DNA from: Burkholderia sp. Ac-20365
GTDB taxonomy: Bacteria; Pseudomonadota; Gammaproteobacteria; Burkholderiales; Burkholderiaceae
Reading direction: 5' to 3'
Length of the DNA: 64,000 nt
Assembly (NCBI RefSeq): GCF_017104715.1
Contig: NZ_JAAGPI010000020.1
Location: forward strand, 108,463 to 172,462
A model generated the notes under the pieces. The model was not told the origin of the DNA, searched no databases, and worked only from the letters and a program-made list of their open reading frames with translations. The translations under genes were made by a program, and so were the position numbers. Of the stretch, positions 8,587 to 17,519 are shown one piece after another (position 1 is the stretch's first letter; each line of letters begins with the position of its first letter).

Positions 8587-8670
8587 GGCAAAGCGCCTGC
8601 CTTGTCGAGCCTGACGGCCGGCGCGCCTGCCGCCCGCCGCGTCTTCGGCCCGCGCCCGTGGCGCTTTGCC
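8587..8670. repeat. Long-range inverted repeat in the pilQ-aroK spacer
   Basis: GGCAAAGCGCC (8587-8597) and its exact complement GGCGCTTTGCC (8660-8670) are separated by 62 bp of very GC-rich sequence, immediately after the pilQ stop. It could fold into a long hairpin in the pilQ-aroK transcript. No T tract follows. Confidence 0.5.
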
Positions 8671-8679
8671 GCCGATCCG

Positions 8680-10263
8680 TCAATTTGTCTGCACAACGCT
8701 CGGCGTGATGAAAACGACGAGTTCGCTGGTCAGATCGCGATGCGCGCGATGACGGAAAAAAGCGCCCAAAAGCGGTATTTTGCCCAGGAGCGGCACGCGC
8801 GTCACATCATCGCGGTCATCGGCCTCGTAGATTCCGCCAATCGACACCGTTCCGCCATCCTCCACTTCCACCCGTGTCTGCACGTGTTTGGTGTTGATGG
8901 CCGGCCCGGAGGCCGTCTGCTCGCCGACACTGTCTTTCGCGACGTCGAGATCCAGCACGACCCGGCCGTCGGGCGTGATTTGCGGCTCGACCTCCAGTTT
9001 GAGGGTGGCGCGGCGAAACTGCACGCCCGACACGCCTTGCCCGACCTTGGCCTGATACGGCAGCTCGGTGCCCTGCTCGACCACGGCCTTCATCCGGTCG
9101 GCCGTCACGACGCGCGGGCTCGACACGATTTTTCCGAGCCCTTCCGCCTCGAGCGCGCTCAGTTCGATGTTCAGGAGCCGGGTCGCCTGCGCGGCGAACA
9201 GCGTGAGGCCTGCCGTTGCCGCGTCGAAACCGGAAATCGGCCGTGCGGACAGATCGAAAATCGCCCCGTCCTTGCCGCCGACGACGCCTGTCGCCTTGCC
9301 GTCCTCGTTCGTGCCGACCATCGACAGCTTCACGCCGAGATTGCGCGAAAAGCCCTTCTCAGCCTCGACGATACGCGCCTCGATCAGCACCTGGCGCGTG
9401 GGCCGGTCAAGCGATGCGATCAGTTCCGCAATCTGCGCGAGACGCGCGCCGAGATCGGTGACGAACAGCAGATTGGTACGCGGATCCGCCATCGCCGCGC
9501 CGCGTTTGGACAGCACGCGCTGGTTGCCGGACGCTGTCAGTAACTTGCGCAGTTCTTCAGCGTGCGCGTAGTGCAGTTCGAACGTGCGGCTGGCGAGCGG
9601 CTCCAGATCTGCGGCGCGCGCGTGCGCCTCGAAGCGCTGGCGTTCGCGCGCCGCCAGTTCGGACAGCGGCGCGACCCAGATCACGTTGCCGCGCTGCTCC
9701 ATTGCAAGGCCGTTGACGTCGAGCAAGGTATCGAACGCGGCGCGCCATGGCACGTTGTCCAGATGCAGCGTAACCGTGCCGCGCGCCTTTTCGCTGGCGA
9801 CGATGTTCAGGCCGGTGAATTTCGCGAACGCGCCGAGCACGGCGCCCAGTTCGGCGCGCTGGAAGTGCAGCGTGATCGGCCGGTCGGCGGGAAGTGATGG
9901 CGAAGCGCTCGTGCTCAAACGTGCCGCGGGCAGGAGCGGCACGGGCGGGCCTTCCAGCGGCTCCGTTTGCGTTTCGACTTCCCGCGCGAGATTGGCTTCG
10001 TTACGCGCGGCGCCCGGCGGCGGCGTCGAATCTGGCGATACGCCCACGTCGCGCGTCAACGCAGCGGTGTCGTCCGTTGCATCGGGCGTGAACGGATTGG
10101 CGACGGCGGTCGCGATGGCGCGCGGCAGCGGCGGCACGCCCGATGGCGCGAGCGCGTCGTCGAGCGGCATGTCGGCGGGCAGCGGCGGCAACGATGCGCG
10201 TGCCGCCACCGCAACGAACGCAGCGCATGCGAGCAACCCGCGTGTAGCGTGGATCCACGTCAT
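8680..10263 (-). CDS. pilQ: Type IV pilus secretin PilQ (short form)
   Basis: This outer membrane secretin forms the channel for type IVa pili. It has 527 residues from the ATG at 10263, which overlaps the upstream stop (ATGA) and opens a signal peptide (hydrophobic stretch, cleavage near ARA-SLP). Order: signal, Pro/Ala-rich linker, STN/secretin-N0-like domain (about 135-205, motif ITLHFQRAELGAVL), N1 domain (about 235-310, with LTASGNQRVLSKRG), then the secretin core with VLIEARIVEAEKGFSRNLGV and the C-terminal block RVPLLGKIPLLGAFFR. AMIN domains usual in longer PilQ proteins (around 700 residues) are not seen. It is the last gene of the pilM operon. Confidence 0.93.
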   Translation of the reverse strand: MTWIHATRGLLACAAFVAVAARASLPPLPADMPLDDALAPSGVPPLPRAIATAVANPFTPDATDDTAALTRDVGVSPDSTPPPGAARNEANLAREVETQTEPLEGPPVPLLPAARLSTSASPSLPADRPITLHFQRAELGAVLGAFAKFTGLNIVASEKARGTVTLHLDNVPWRAAFDTLLDVNGLAMEQRGNVIWVAPLSELAARERQRFEAHARAADLEPLASRTFELHYAHAEELRKLLTASGNQRVLSKRGAAMADPRTNLLFVTDLGARLAQIAELIASLDRPTRQVLIEARIVEAEKGFSRNLGVKLSMVGTNEDGKATGVVGGKDGAIFDLSARPISGFDAATAGLTLFAAQATRLLNIELSALEAEGLGKIVSSPRVVTADRMKAVVEQGTELPYQAKVGQGVSGVQFRRATLKLEVEPQITPDGRVVLDLDVAKDSVGEQTASGPAINTKHVQTRVEVEDGGTVSIGGIYEADDRDDVTRVPLLGKIPLLGAFFRHRAHRDLTSELVVFITPSVVQTN

Positions 10264-11174
10264 TCGATGGCCTCCGCGAGCGTCAACGCGCGCACGCTGC
10301 CATCGCGGCTGGCAAGTGTGAGGGCGCCGGCATCGACTTGCGCGACCCGCTCGCCGCCCCATTGCTGGCCGCGTTCTAGCGTTTGTGCGCCTTCGCCCGT
10401 TTCAATCAGCGCGAGTCCGCGCAGATGGTCGGCGAGAAGTCCGACGAGCCGCATCGTTATCGAAGCGTCCGCCTCGGACGATGCATACGCGGCCGGTTGA
10501 AACGGATTGTAGAAGACGATTTCTTCGTCGGAATCGAATGCGTCAGGATCGTCACGCATGGCGCTACGCATCGCATTCTGCACAGGATGAATCGCGCTGA
10601 ACGAATGCAGCGTAGCAGTGACCGACAAGGTCTCGCCCTGGCGTTTTAGCGTCACTTCATCCGGCACGACGAGCACAGGCAAACTCGCAAGCGCCTCGAA
10701 AAAGTCGACGACATGGCTGAAGTCGGCTTGCGCTGTCACGCGCAGCGGACGCATGACATCGAGTCCGCTACCCGTGACGGCGCCCGGCTCGATACCGAGC
10801 AGCGTCATGTCATTGCGCGCCGCGAGTTGCGAAATCACGCGGATGTCGTCGGCCGACGTCCATTTCGCTGGCATCGGCAAAACGGTCGTGGCCTCGCGCA
10901 TTGCGGGCAGTTGCGCGACAGCGGCTTGCGCTTCGCCAAGCTTGCGTTGTGCTGCAGACAGCCCTTCGCGGCTTGCCTGCACGCCGCTCATATCCGTGAC
11001 CAGCCACTCGTTGGCGCCGAGCGCAAACGCGGCCACCGCGATGCATGACGCGACGATCCAGCGCCGCCTCACGCTCCATGCTTCTGGCGGCACGCGCAAG
11101 CGTTCGGCGAGGGCGAGACCAAAACGTTCGCGCGTCGTCGGCCTACCGAAACGGCCAGCAATCATAGTGTTCAT
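10260..11174 (-). CDS. PilO-PilP fusion, type IV pilus alignment complex
   Basis: This 304-residue protein appears to join two usually separate proteins. Residues 1-195 look like PilO: a cytoplasmic N-terminus, one membrane segment (about 39-60), a coiled coil and a ferredoxin-like periplasmic domain (FSHVVDFFEALASLPVLV). From about 220 the sequence resembles the PilP core: YNPFQP, MRLVGLLADHLRGLALIETGEG and a terminal beta domain. The PilP lipoprotein signal and lipobox are missing, so the PilP domain would be tethered through PilO. Its start overlaps the pilN stop (ATGA) and its stop overlaps the pilQ start. The PilP half is shorter than usual; the assignment is by motif and position. Confidence 0.8.
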   Translation of the reverse strand: MNTMIAGRFGRPTTRERFGLALAERLRVPPEAWSVRRRWIVASCIAVAAFALGANEWLVTDMSGVQASREGLSAAQRKLGEAQAAVAQLPAMREATTVLPMPAKWTSADDIRVISQLAARNDMTLLGIEPGAVTGSGLDVMRPLRVTAQADFSHVVDFFEALASLPVLVVPDEVTLKRQGETLSVTATLHSFSAIHPVQNAMRSAMRDDPDAFDSDEEIVFYNPFQPAAYASSEADASITMRLVGLLADHLRGLALIETGEGAQTLERGQQWGGERVAQVDAGALTLASRDGSVRALTLAEAIE

Positions 11175-11782
11175 TTCTTGCCCCTTGTGTTCGGTTGCGC
11201 CGCTGCCGACGCTCTGGACTTTTCAGGCGGCCCGTCCCATTTCAGATGGGCGGTGACGCCAAACGCCGTCGATGCATCCGCTGCGCCTGTTGCGCGACGC
11301 ACGTCGCTCAAATCCGAATCCTTCACGCCCTTCAAACCGGCGAGACGGTTCAGCCACGCCGCCGACGCCGCGTGATCGGACGACGCGGCAAGCAGCTCCG
11401 TGTCGCGCTCGCGATGCCGCAATTGCCTGACGACAACGGCTCCGGAAGACTCCGCGCTCAACGCATCGAGCAGATCGAGCAGGTGCACGAGCGGCCCGGA
11501 AAGTGTCGCGGCCCGCTCGTTTTGCTCACGTTCGTTGCGTGCTGCGCTGACGAGCCGCGCGTGCTCGGCAAGCGGTGACGCGAGCGCAGCAAGCTTGTGC
11601 TCGACGGCCGCGCGCTCGCTTTCGATACGCGTGCGCTCGAATATCTGCCACGCCATCAGCAACGCCACGGCAGCGCAGCCGCATAACGCCGCACTCGTCC
11701 ATTCGATATAGCGGCGCCGGCGGGCGAGCCGCGCATCGCGCTGTCGATGCGGCAACAGGTTGAAGCCGCGAGCGGCCGTCAT
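11171..11782 (-). CDS. pilN: Type IV pilus assembly protein PilN
   Basis: This 203-residue inner membrane protein links cytoplasmic PilM to PilO. The start at 11782 overlaps the pilM stop (ATGA) and gives the PilN hallmark FNLLPHR near the N-terminus (residues 7-13), the conserved peptide that binds PilM. One membrane segment follows at about 32-48, then a coiled coil and a compact periplasmic domain (VVVRQLRHRERDTELL). It has the usual PilN length. It is second in the four-gene operon. Confidence 0.9.
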   Translation of the reverse strand: MTAARGFNLLPHRQRDARLARRRRYIEWTSAALCGCAAVALLMAWQIFERTRIESERAAVEHKLAALASPLAEHARLVSAARNEREQNERAATLSGPLVHLLDLLDALSAESSGAVVVRQLRHRERDTELLAASSDHAASAAWLNRLAGLKGVKDSDLSDVRRATGAADASTAFGVTAHLKWDGPPEKSRASAAAQPNTRGKK

Positions 11783-12738
11783 TGCGCAATGCCACGCAGC
11801 GCGAGCCCGAATGCGACTGCAAATGCAGGTTCGTGCAGCAGTTCCGACTGCGGTATCACGTTGCCGTCGCTCAGTGAGGAACAGTCGAACGGCAACACGG
11901 AACAACCCAGCACGTCGCCGATATCGGCAAGCGAAAAGCACACGCCTTCGAGCAGGTCGATTTCACCGCCGACGAGCGCGCAGGCGTTCAGATTGTTTTC
12001 AGCGAGATCGCGCAACGCATCGGCAACGCACGAATACTCGGGCGACGGGTAACGGATTTCCCCGGCAATCGTTTCGCCCTCGATACGCCAGCCGTACACG
12101 CCATCGCTGCCGATCCAGATCGCGGCATATGGCTCGTGCAGTTCGAGTTCGAAGGTCGCCGCGTGGCGCAGTGCACGCAGCGCGGCGTGTGGTTCGACAT
12201 CGACCGTGGTCAGCGTGATGCCCGCCATCGCCGCGCATTCGATACGCGCTTCGAGATGCTCGCGCGCCGTCGCGGCAATCGACACCGTGCCGGGACGCTT
12301 CGGCGAATCGTCGACATACCAGTCAACGGCAAGCGCATGTCGTTCGATACCCGCCACACGCTCGGCCTCCATCATGACGGCCGGTTCGAGCGAAGTGGCC
12401 GGCCGCTGCGCTTCGTCCGCGTGATGGATGGGCAGATGCGAGGTGAACGTCGCGGAACCCGGAATCGCCATCGCGCAACGCAGTGCGGCGGAGATGCATT
12501 GCTGCGGCACGTTGCCGAACGCCTCCGACAACGCGCGCGCCACCGCCTGCCGGTCGATGATCTCCGCGCCCGCCATCGCGCCCGGCGGAAGCGGCTGCAA
12601 CGCCACGCATTCGATGCGCAGGGGTCCCATCTTGCGCGCGCTGCAACTGAGCACGACGATCCGGGCCGCCTGCGAGCCCACATCGATGCCGACGGCCTGA
12701 CGCCGCATGGTCATACGTAACGAGTCTTTCAAAGCCAT
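11779..12738 (-). CDS. pilM: Type IV pilus assembly ATPase-fold protein PilM
   Basis: This 319-residue actin/FtsA-like cytoplasmic protein recruits PilN at the inner face of the membrane. The ATG at 12738 is preceded by GGGAGGAGGGA, a strong Shine-Dalgarno; the longer in-frame reading upstream lacks support. The nucleotide-binding block VGIDVGSQAARIVVL (15-29) is clear, and the rest keeps PilM spacing (PIHHADEAQRP, AIWIGSDG). It is slightly shorter than usual for PilM. It is the first gene of pilM-pilN-pilO/P-pilQ and divergent from mrcA across 254 bp, an arrangement also known in other proteobacteria. Confidence 0.93.
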   Translation of the reverse strand: MALKDSLRMTMRRQAVGIDVGSQAARIVVLSCSARKMGPLRIECVALQPLPPGAMAGAEIIDRQAVARALSEAFGNVPQQCISAALRCAMAIPGSATFTSHLPIHHADEAQRPATSLEPAVMMEAERVAGIERHALAVDWYVDDSPKRPGTVSIAATAREHLEARIECAAMAGITLTTVDVEPHAALRALRHAATFELELHEPYAAIWIGSDGVYGWRIEGETIAGEIRYPSPEYSCVADALRDLAENNLNACALVGGEIDLLEGVCFSLADIGDVLGCSVLPFDCSSLSDGNVIPQSELLHEPAFAVAFGLALRGIAQ

Positions 12739-12961
12739 TCCCTCCTCCCTCAGACACCAACGGAAACTGAAGGCCCGCGGCACTCGGTGGCACGCGGGCA
12801 ACGGAAGGCATTCTGCTCAGCGCTAAGGTCTGGCGGAATTCAGCCGAATGGCTAATGGCCGGGTAAGTGATATCCGGCGACAATCAAAGGAACTACAGTG
12901 TTCTCATCGCTGTGCGATTGCAGCGGCCGTAAGCGCGCCGAAAGCTGACAGATCGGGCGGC

Positions 12962-12967
12962 TATAAT
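12962..12967 (+). promoter_or_regulatory. Candidate -10 box of mrcA
   Basis: A perfect TATAAT lies 25 bp upstream of the mrcA ATG. No good -35 hexamer sits at 16-18 bp, so recognition may depend on an activator. The remainder of the 254-bp divergent pilM-mrcA spacer shows no gene. Confidence 0.4.
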
Positions 12968-12992
12968 CGCGGGACCGTTTTCTGGTGTTCAT

Positions 12993-15383
12993 ATGCAATC
13001 CACGACTCCTACGTCTCCGCCTCCGGCACCGCAGAAGCGCAAGCGTCCTCTCTGGCTGAAGATCATTTTTGGCTTCATCGGGCTGATCTTCGCCGGGATC
13101 GTCTGCGCCGTGCTCGTGCTCGGCTACGCGCTGGTCGTCGCCACGCCCAATCTGCCGTCGCTCGACGCCCTCACCGACTATCGGCCGAAGGTGCCGCTGC
13201 GCATCTACACGGCCGATCACGTGCTGATCGGCGAGTTCGGCGAAGAACGGCGCGACATCGTGCACATGCGCGAAGTGCCGGACAATCTCAAAAAGGCAGT
13301 GCTTGCGATCGAGGACGCGCGCTTCTACGACCATGGCGGCGTCGATCTGACCGGCATCGTGCGCGCCGGTGTGGTCGCGCTGACCAATGGCCACGCGACG
13401 CAAGGCGCGAGCACGATCACGATGCAGGTCGCGCGCAACTTCTTCCTGTCCAGCGAAAAGACCTACACGCGCAAGATCTACGAGATGCTGCTCGCGTACA
13501 AGATCGAGTCGAAGCTGACCAAAGATCAGATTCTCGAGGTGTACATGAATCAGATCTATCTCGGCCAGCGCGCTTACGGTTTTGCGAGCGCGGCGCGTGT
13601 GTACTTCGGCAAGGACCTGAAAGACCTGTCGCTGGCCGAATGCGCGATGCTTGCCGGTCTGCCGAAAGCGCCGTCCGCGTATAACCCGGTCGTGAATCCG
13701 AAGCGCGCAAAAGTGCGTCAGGAATACATCCTCCAGCGCATGCTCGAACTGGGCTACATCTCGCAGGATCAGTACGAAAGCGCGAGCCGTCAGCCGCTCA
13801 TCGTGAAGGGCGCGGGCAAGGAATTCAGCGTGCACGCCGAATACGTCGCGGAAATGGTGCGTCAGATGATGTACGCGCAATACCGCGAAGAGGCCTACAC
13901 GCGCGGCCTGAACGTCGTGACGACCATCGATTCCGCCGATCAGGACGCCGCTTACCGCGCGCTGCGCAAGGGCCTGATGGATTACGAGCGGCGTCACGGC
14001 TATCGCGGGCCGGAAGCGTTCATCGATCTGCCCGCGGACGCCGACGAACGCGAGCAGGCCATCGACGACGCGCTGCTCGAACATCCTGATAACGGCGAGA
14101 TCATCGCGGCTGTCGTGACGTCGGCGAGTCCGAAACAGGTGCAGGCGACGCTGATCGACGGCAACAACGTGACGATCACGGGCGACGGACTGCGTTACGC
14201 GACCTTCGCGTTGAGCACGCGCGCGCAGCCGAACCAGCGCGTGCGGCCAGGCGCGATCATCCGCATCGTGAAGAACGACGACGGCAACTGGTCGATCACG
14301 CAGTTGCCGCAGATCGAAGGCGCGTTCGTCTCAGTGGTGCCGCAGGATGGCGCGATCCGCGCGCTGGTCGGCGGCTTCGACTTCAACAAGAACAAGTTCA
14401 ATCACGTCACGCAGGCGTGGCGCCAGCCGGGTTCGAGCTTCAAGCCGTTCATCTATTCGGCGTCACTCGAAAAGGGCCTGGGGCCGGCCACCGTCATCAA
14501 CGACGCACCACTCTTCTTTAGCGCCGCCGAAACGGGCGGCCAGGCGTGGGAGCCGAAGAACTACGGCGGCGGCTTCGACGGCCCGATGTCGATGCGCACC
14601 GCACTGCAGAAGTCGAAGAACCTCGTGTCGATCCGTATCCTCAATCACATCGGCACGAAGTACGCGCAGCAGTACATCACGCGCTTCGGCTTCGATGCGG
14701 ACCGCCATCCCGCGTATTTGCCAATGGCGCTCGGTGCCGGCCTCGTCACGCCGCTACAGATGGCCGCGGGCTACTCGGTGTTTGCGAACGGCGGTTATCG
14801 CGTGAATCCGTATCTGATCGCCGAAGTCACCGATCAGCGCGGCATGGTGGTCGCGCACGCGGACCCGCTCGTCGCGGCGAGCAATGCGCCGCACGCGATC
14901 GAACCGCGCAACGCGTACGTGATGAACAGCCTGCTGATGAGCGTCGCGCAGCGCGGCACGGGCGCGAAATCGAACGTGCTGAAGCGCACCGACCTCGCGG
15001 GCAAGACAGGCACGACCAACGATTCGCGCGACGCATGGTTCGCCGGCTATCAGCACACGCTCTGCGCGATCGCGTGGATGGGTTACGACAATCCGCGCAG
15101 TCTCGGTGACAAGGAAACCGGCGGCGGGCTCGCGCTGCCCGTGTGGATCGACTACATGGGCCGCGCGCTCAAGGGCGTGCCCGAGTACAAGATGCCGATG
15201 CCGGAAGATGTCGTGTCGATTGGCGACGAACTGTACTTTGACGACTTCACGCCGGGCAATGGCTTCATATCGACAGTCGGCGTGACACTGCCACCGCCGG
15301 GAGCCAGCGATGCAAGCGCGGCGCCGGCTGCCGTCGGCGCGCAGGAGAAAGAGGACATCATGAACCTGTTCAAGGGTCACTGA
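12993..15383 (+). CDS. mrcA: Penicillin-binding protein 1A, bifunctional class A PBP
   Basis: This 796-residue enzyme polymerises and cross-links peptidoglycan in the periplasm. Order: short cytoplasmic tail with Lys/Arg, one membrane anchor (about 22-50), GT51 glycosyltransferase domain with catalytic Glu107 (EDARFYDH) and QGASTITMQ (137-145), an OB-like insert (about 320-440), then the transpeptidase domain with SSFK (Ser481-Lys484), SKN (541-543) and KTGTT (671-675). The length is normal for PBP1A. Divergence from pilM is a conserved neighbourhood. A strong bidirectional terminator follows. Confidence 0.96.
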   Translation: MQSTTPTSPPPAPQKRKRPLWLKIIFGFIGLIFAGIVCAVLVLGYALVVATPNLPSLDALTDYRPKVPLRIYTADHVLIGEFGEERRDIVHMREVPDNLKKAVLAIEDARFYDHGGVDLTGIVRAGVVALTNGHATQGASTITMQVARNFFLSSEKTYTRKIYEMLLAYKIESKLTKDQILEVYMNQIYLGQRAYGFASAARVYFGKDLKDLSLAECAMLAGLPKAPSAYNPVVNPKRAKVRQEYILQRMLELGYISQDQYESASRQPLIVKGAGKEFSVHAEYVAEMVRQMMYAQYREEAYTRGLNVVTTIDSADQDAAYRALRKGLMDYERRHGYRGPEAFIDLPADADEREQAIDDALLEHPDNGEIIAAVVTSASPKQVQATLIDGNNVTITGDGLRYATFALSTRAQPNQRVRPGAIIRIVKNDDGNWSITQLPQIEGAFVSVVPQDGAIRALVGGFDFNKNKFNHVTQAWRQPGSSFKPFIYSASLEKGLGPATVINDAPLFFSAAETGGQAWEPKNYGGGFDGPMSMRTALQKSKNLVSIRILNHIGTKYAQQYITRFGFDADRHPAYLPMALGAGLVTPLQMAAGYSVFANGGYRVNPYLIAEVTDQRGMVVAHADPLVAASNAPHAIEPRNAYVMNSLLMSVAQRGTGAKSNVLKRTDLAGKTGTTNDSRDAWFAGYQHTLCAIAWMGYDNPRSLGDKETGGGLALPVWIDYMGRALKGVPEYKMPMPEDVVSIGDELYFDDFTPGNGFISTVGVTLPPPGASDASAAPAAVGAQEKEDIMNLFKGH

Positions 15384-15419
15384 GTCCTGGCCACTCAGTC
15401 CTGATTGCCCGGCCACAAA

Positions 15420-15452
15420 AAAGCCGCCGCGTGAAAAACGCGGCGGCTTTTT
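15420..15452. terminator. Bidirectional terminator between mrcA and cyaY
   Basis: 12-bp perfect stem AAAGCCGCCGCG/CGCGGCGGCTTT (15420-15431 and 15439-15450), A-rich on the left and T-rich on the right, so it should stop transcription from mrcA (+) and from cyaY (-). Confidence 0.9.
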
Positions 15453-15500
15453 CATTTGCGGCGACCGTGCATTGCGATGATGCACGCCGCGGCGAAACGT

Positions 15501-15818
15501 TCAAGGCTCGATCTGCACCGGCTCGCCCGCCTGCTGCGTCGCGTACTCGGACAGTGCCGAGTAGAACTCCGTGTCGTTGCGCGTGTCTTTCCACGCGCCA
15601 TCGACGTAACGGAAGTGATATCCGCCTGACTTCGCGGCGATCCAGATTTCCTGCATGGGCGGTTGCAGGTTCACGATGATCTTCGTGCCGTTCTCGAATT
15701 CCAGCGTGAGCACGTTGCCGCTGCGCTCGAATTCGATGTCGGCGTCGGTATCGTCGAGCGAGCGTTCGATGGCTGCCAGCACAGCCTCGGCGCGGGTCAG
15801 GTATTCACTGTCGGACAT
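15501..15818 (-). CDS. cyaY: Frataxin-like iron donor CyaY
   Basis: This 105-residue bacterial frataxin is involved in iron handling and regulation of Fe-S cluster assembly by IscS. The acidic N-terminal helix (DDTDADIEFERSG) provides the iron-binding surface, followed by the beta-sheet core (NGTKIIVNLQPPMQEIWIA) and GGYHFRYVDGAWKDTR. The length matches the family. It is divergent from lptM with only 35 bp between starts and convergent with mrcA. Confidence 0.95.
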   Translation of the reverse strand: MSDSEYLTRAEAVLAAIERSLDDTDADIEFERSGNVLTLEFENGTKIIVNLQPPMQEIWIAAKSGGYHFRYVDGAWKDTRNDTEFYSALSEYATQQAGEPVQIEP

Positions 15819-15853
15819 GCTAAACTCCAGCGATTAATTATTCAGGGACAGTC

Positions 15854-16168
15854 ATGCGAGTCGTTTTCCGGACGAGCGCCAAGGCCACGATTCTAGCGAC
15901 TCTCACTATTGTCGCAGGTGTCGCGCTCAGCGGCTGCGGACAACGTGGTTCGCTTTATCTGCCCACCGTTCCGCCGCTTCCGGCTAAACCGACCGCACAG
16001 ACCCAGCCGTCATCGTCCGATGAAGTGAAACCCGGCGCCAATGCTGAAGGTTCCATTCCGGATACGTCCGGCACGCCGCTGTCCCTGTCGCCCGATTCCG
16101 AACTGCGCACTGCGCCGAAGTCGGATGCGCCCGCCCAACCGGCGTCCGCTGCGTCCGAAGCTCAATAA
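15854..16168 (+). CDS. lptM: Small outer membrane lipoprotein LptM (YifL type)
   Basis: This 104-residue lipoprotein has a signal peptide ending in the lipobox LSGC, with the lipidated Cys28. The mature start CGQRGSLYLP is the signature of LptM, which assists oxidation and assembly of the LPS translocon protein LptD. The tail after residue 40 is Pro/Ser/Ala-rich and probably disordered. It sits 9 bp upstream of lysA, a conserved linkage in many proteobacteria. Confidence 0.85.
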   Translation: MRVVFRTSAKATILATLTIVAGVALSGCGQRGSLYLPTVPPLPAKPTAQTQPSSSDEVKPGANAEGSIPDTSGTPLSLSPDSELRTAPKSDAPAQPASAASEAQ

Positions 16169-16177
16169 GACTGTCGT

Positions 16178-17440
16178 ATGACTCAATCCGCTTTTGCCTA
16201 CGTCGACGGCGTGCTGCACGCAGAAGGCGTCTCCGCCGTGTCGCTTGCCGAGCAGTTCGGCACGCCGCTCTATGTCTACTCGCGCGCCGCCCTTACCAAA
16301 GCGTGGCACGCCTACGCCGACGCATGCGCCGGCCGTCGCGCCACCGTGCACGTCGCCGTCAAGGCGAACAGCAATCTCGGCGTGCTCAACCTGTTCGCGC
16401 GTATGGGCGCAGGCTTCGACATCGTGTCGGGCGGCGAACTCGCGCGCGTGCTCGCCGCGGGCGGCAAAGCGGAAAACACCGTGTTTTCGGGTGTCGGCAA
16501 GAGCGTCGCGGAAATGCGCGAAGCGCTCGCGGCTGGCGTGAAGTGCTTCAACGTCGAATCGATTCCCGAACTCGACCGCCTCAACGCGGTTGCGGGCGAA
16601 ATGGGCAAGAAAGCGCCCGTGTCGCTGCGCGTGAATCCCGATGTCGACGCGAAGACGCATCCGTATATCTCAACGGGTCTCAAGTCGAACAAGTTTGGTG
16701 TCGCGTTCGATGAAGCGCGCGCCACGTATCGCGCCGCCGCTGCGATGAACCACCTCGACGTGGTCGGTATCGACTGCCATATCGGTTCGCAGATCACGGA
16801 AGTCGCACCGTATCTCGACGCCGTCGACAAGCTGCTCGAACTGGTCGAACAGATCGAAGCGGACGGCGTGAACATCAAGCATATCGACGTCGGTGGCGGT
16901 CTCGGCATTACATACGACGACGAAACGCCGCCGGATATCGGCGACTTCGTGCGCACGCTGCTCGACCGGATCGAAGCACGCGGCCATGGCCATCGCGAAG
17001 TGTATTTCGAGCCGGGCCGCTCGCTGGTCGGCAATGCGGGCATGTTGCTGACGCGCGTCGAATTCCTGAAGCCGGGCGTCGAGAAGAATTTCGCCATCGT
17101 CGATGCCGCGATGAACGATCTCGCGCGCCCCGCGATGTACGAGGCGTATCACGCGATCGAAGCCGTCGTGCAGCGCGCAGGCGACAAGCATGTGTACGAC
17201 GTCGTCGGCCCCGTGTGCGAAAGCGGCGACTGGCTCGGACGTGAGCGCGAACTCGCTGTCGAAGCGGGCGATCTGCTCGCGATTCAATCGGCAGGCGCCT
17301 ACGGCTTCGCAATGAGCTCGAACTACAACACACGTACGCGCGCCGCCGAAGTGATGGTGGACGGCGACAAGGCGTACGTCGTGCGCAAGCGTGAGGAAGT
17401 GAAGGATCTGTTTGCAGGCGAGACGGTTCTTCCGCAATAA
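16178..17440 (+). CDS. lysA: Diaminopimelate decarboxylase
   Basis: This 420-residue PLP enzyme of alanine-racemase fold decarboxylates meso-diaminopimelate to L-lysine, the last lysine step. PLP would bind Lys62 in VHVAVKANSN. Other family marks are GFDIVSGGELARVL, HIGSQI, the GGGLGI phosphate loop, EPGRSLV and the substrate-binding GPVCESGDWLG with its active-site Cys. The length is usual. It is translated from the lptM-lysA unit and followed by a strong terminator. Confidence 0.97.
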   Translation: MTQSAFAYVDGVLHAEGVSAVSLAEQFGTPLYVYSRAALTKAWHAYADACAGRRATVHVAVKANSNLGVLNLFARMGAGFDIVSGGELARVLAAGGKAENTVFSGVGKSVAEMREALAAGVKCFNVESIPELDRLNAVAGEMGKKAPVSLRVNPDVDAKTHPYISTGLKSNKFGVAFDEARATYRAAAAMNHLDVVGIDCHIGSQITEVAPYLDAVDKLLELVEQIEADGVNIKHIDVGGGLGITYDDETPPDIGDFVRTLLDRIEARGHGHREVYFEPGRSLVGNAGMLLTRVEFLKPGVEKNFAIVDAAMNDLARPAMYEAYHAIEAVVQRAGDKHVYDVVGPVCESGDWLGRERELAVEAGDLLAIQSAGAYGFAMSSNYNTRTRAAEVMVDGDKAYVVRKREEVKDLFAGETVLPQ

Positions 17441-17463
17441 CGCTGACACTCAGTGAATGCGAA

Positions 17464-17497
17464 AAAGGCGATGCGCTAACAACGCATCGCCTTTTTT
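17464..17497. terminator. Bidirectional terminator between lysA and msrQ
   Basis: 12-bp stem AAAGGCGATGCG/CGCATCGCCTTT (17464-17475 and 17483-17494) flanked by A and T runs, placed between the convergent lysA and msrQ. Confidence 0.9.
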
Positions 17498-17519
17498 ATC
17501 GGCTGTGGAATCGGCCTCG

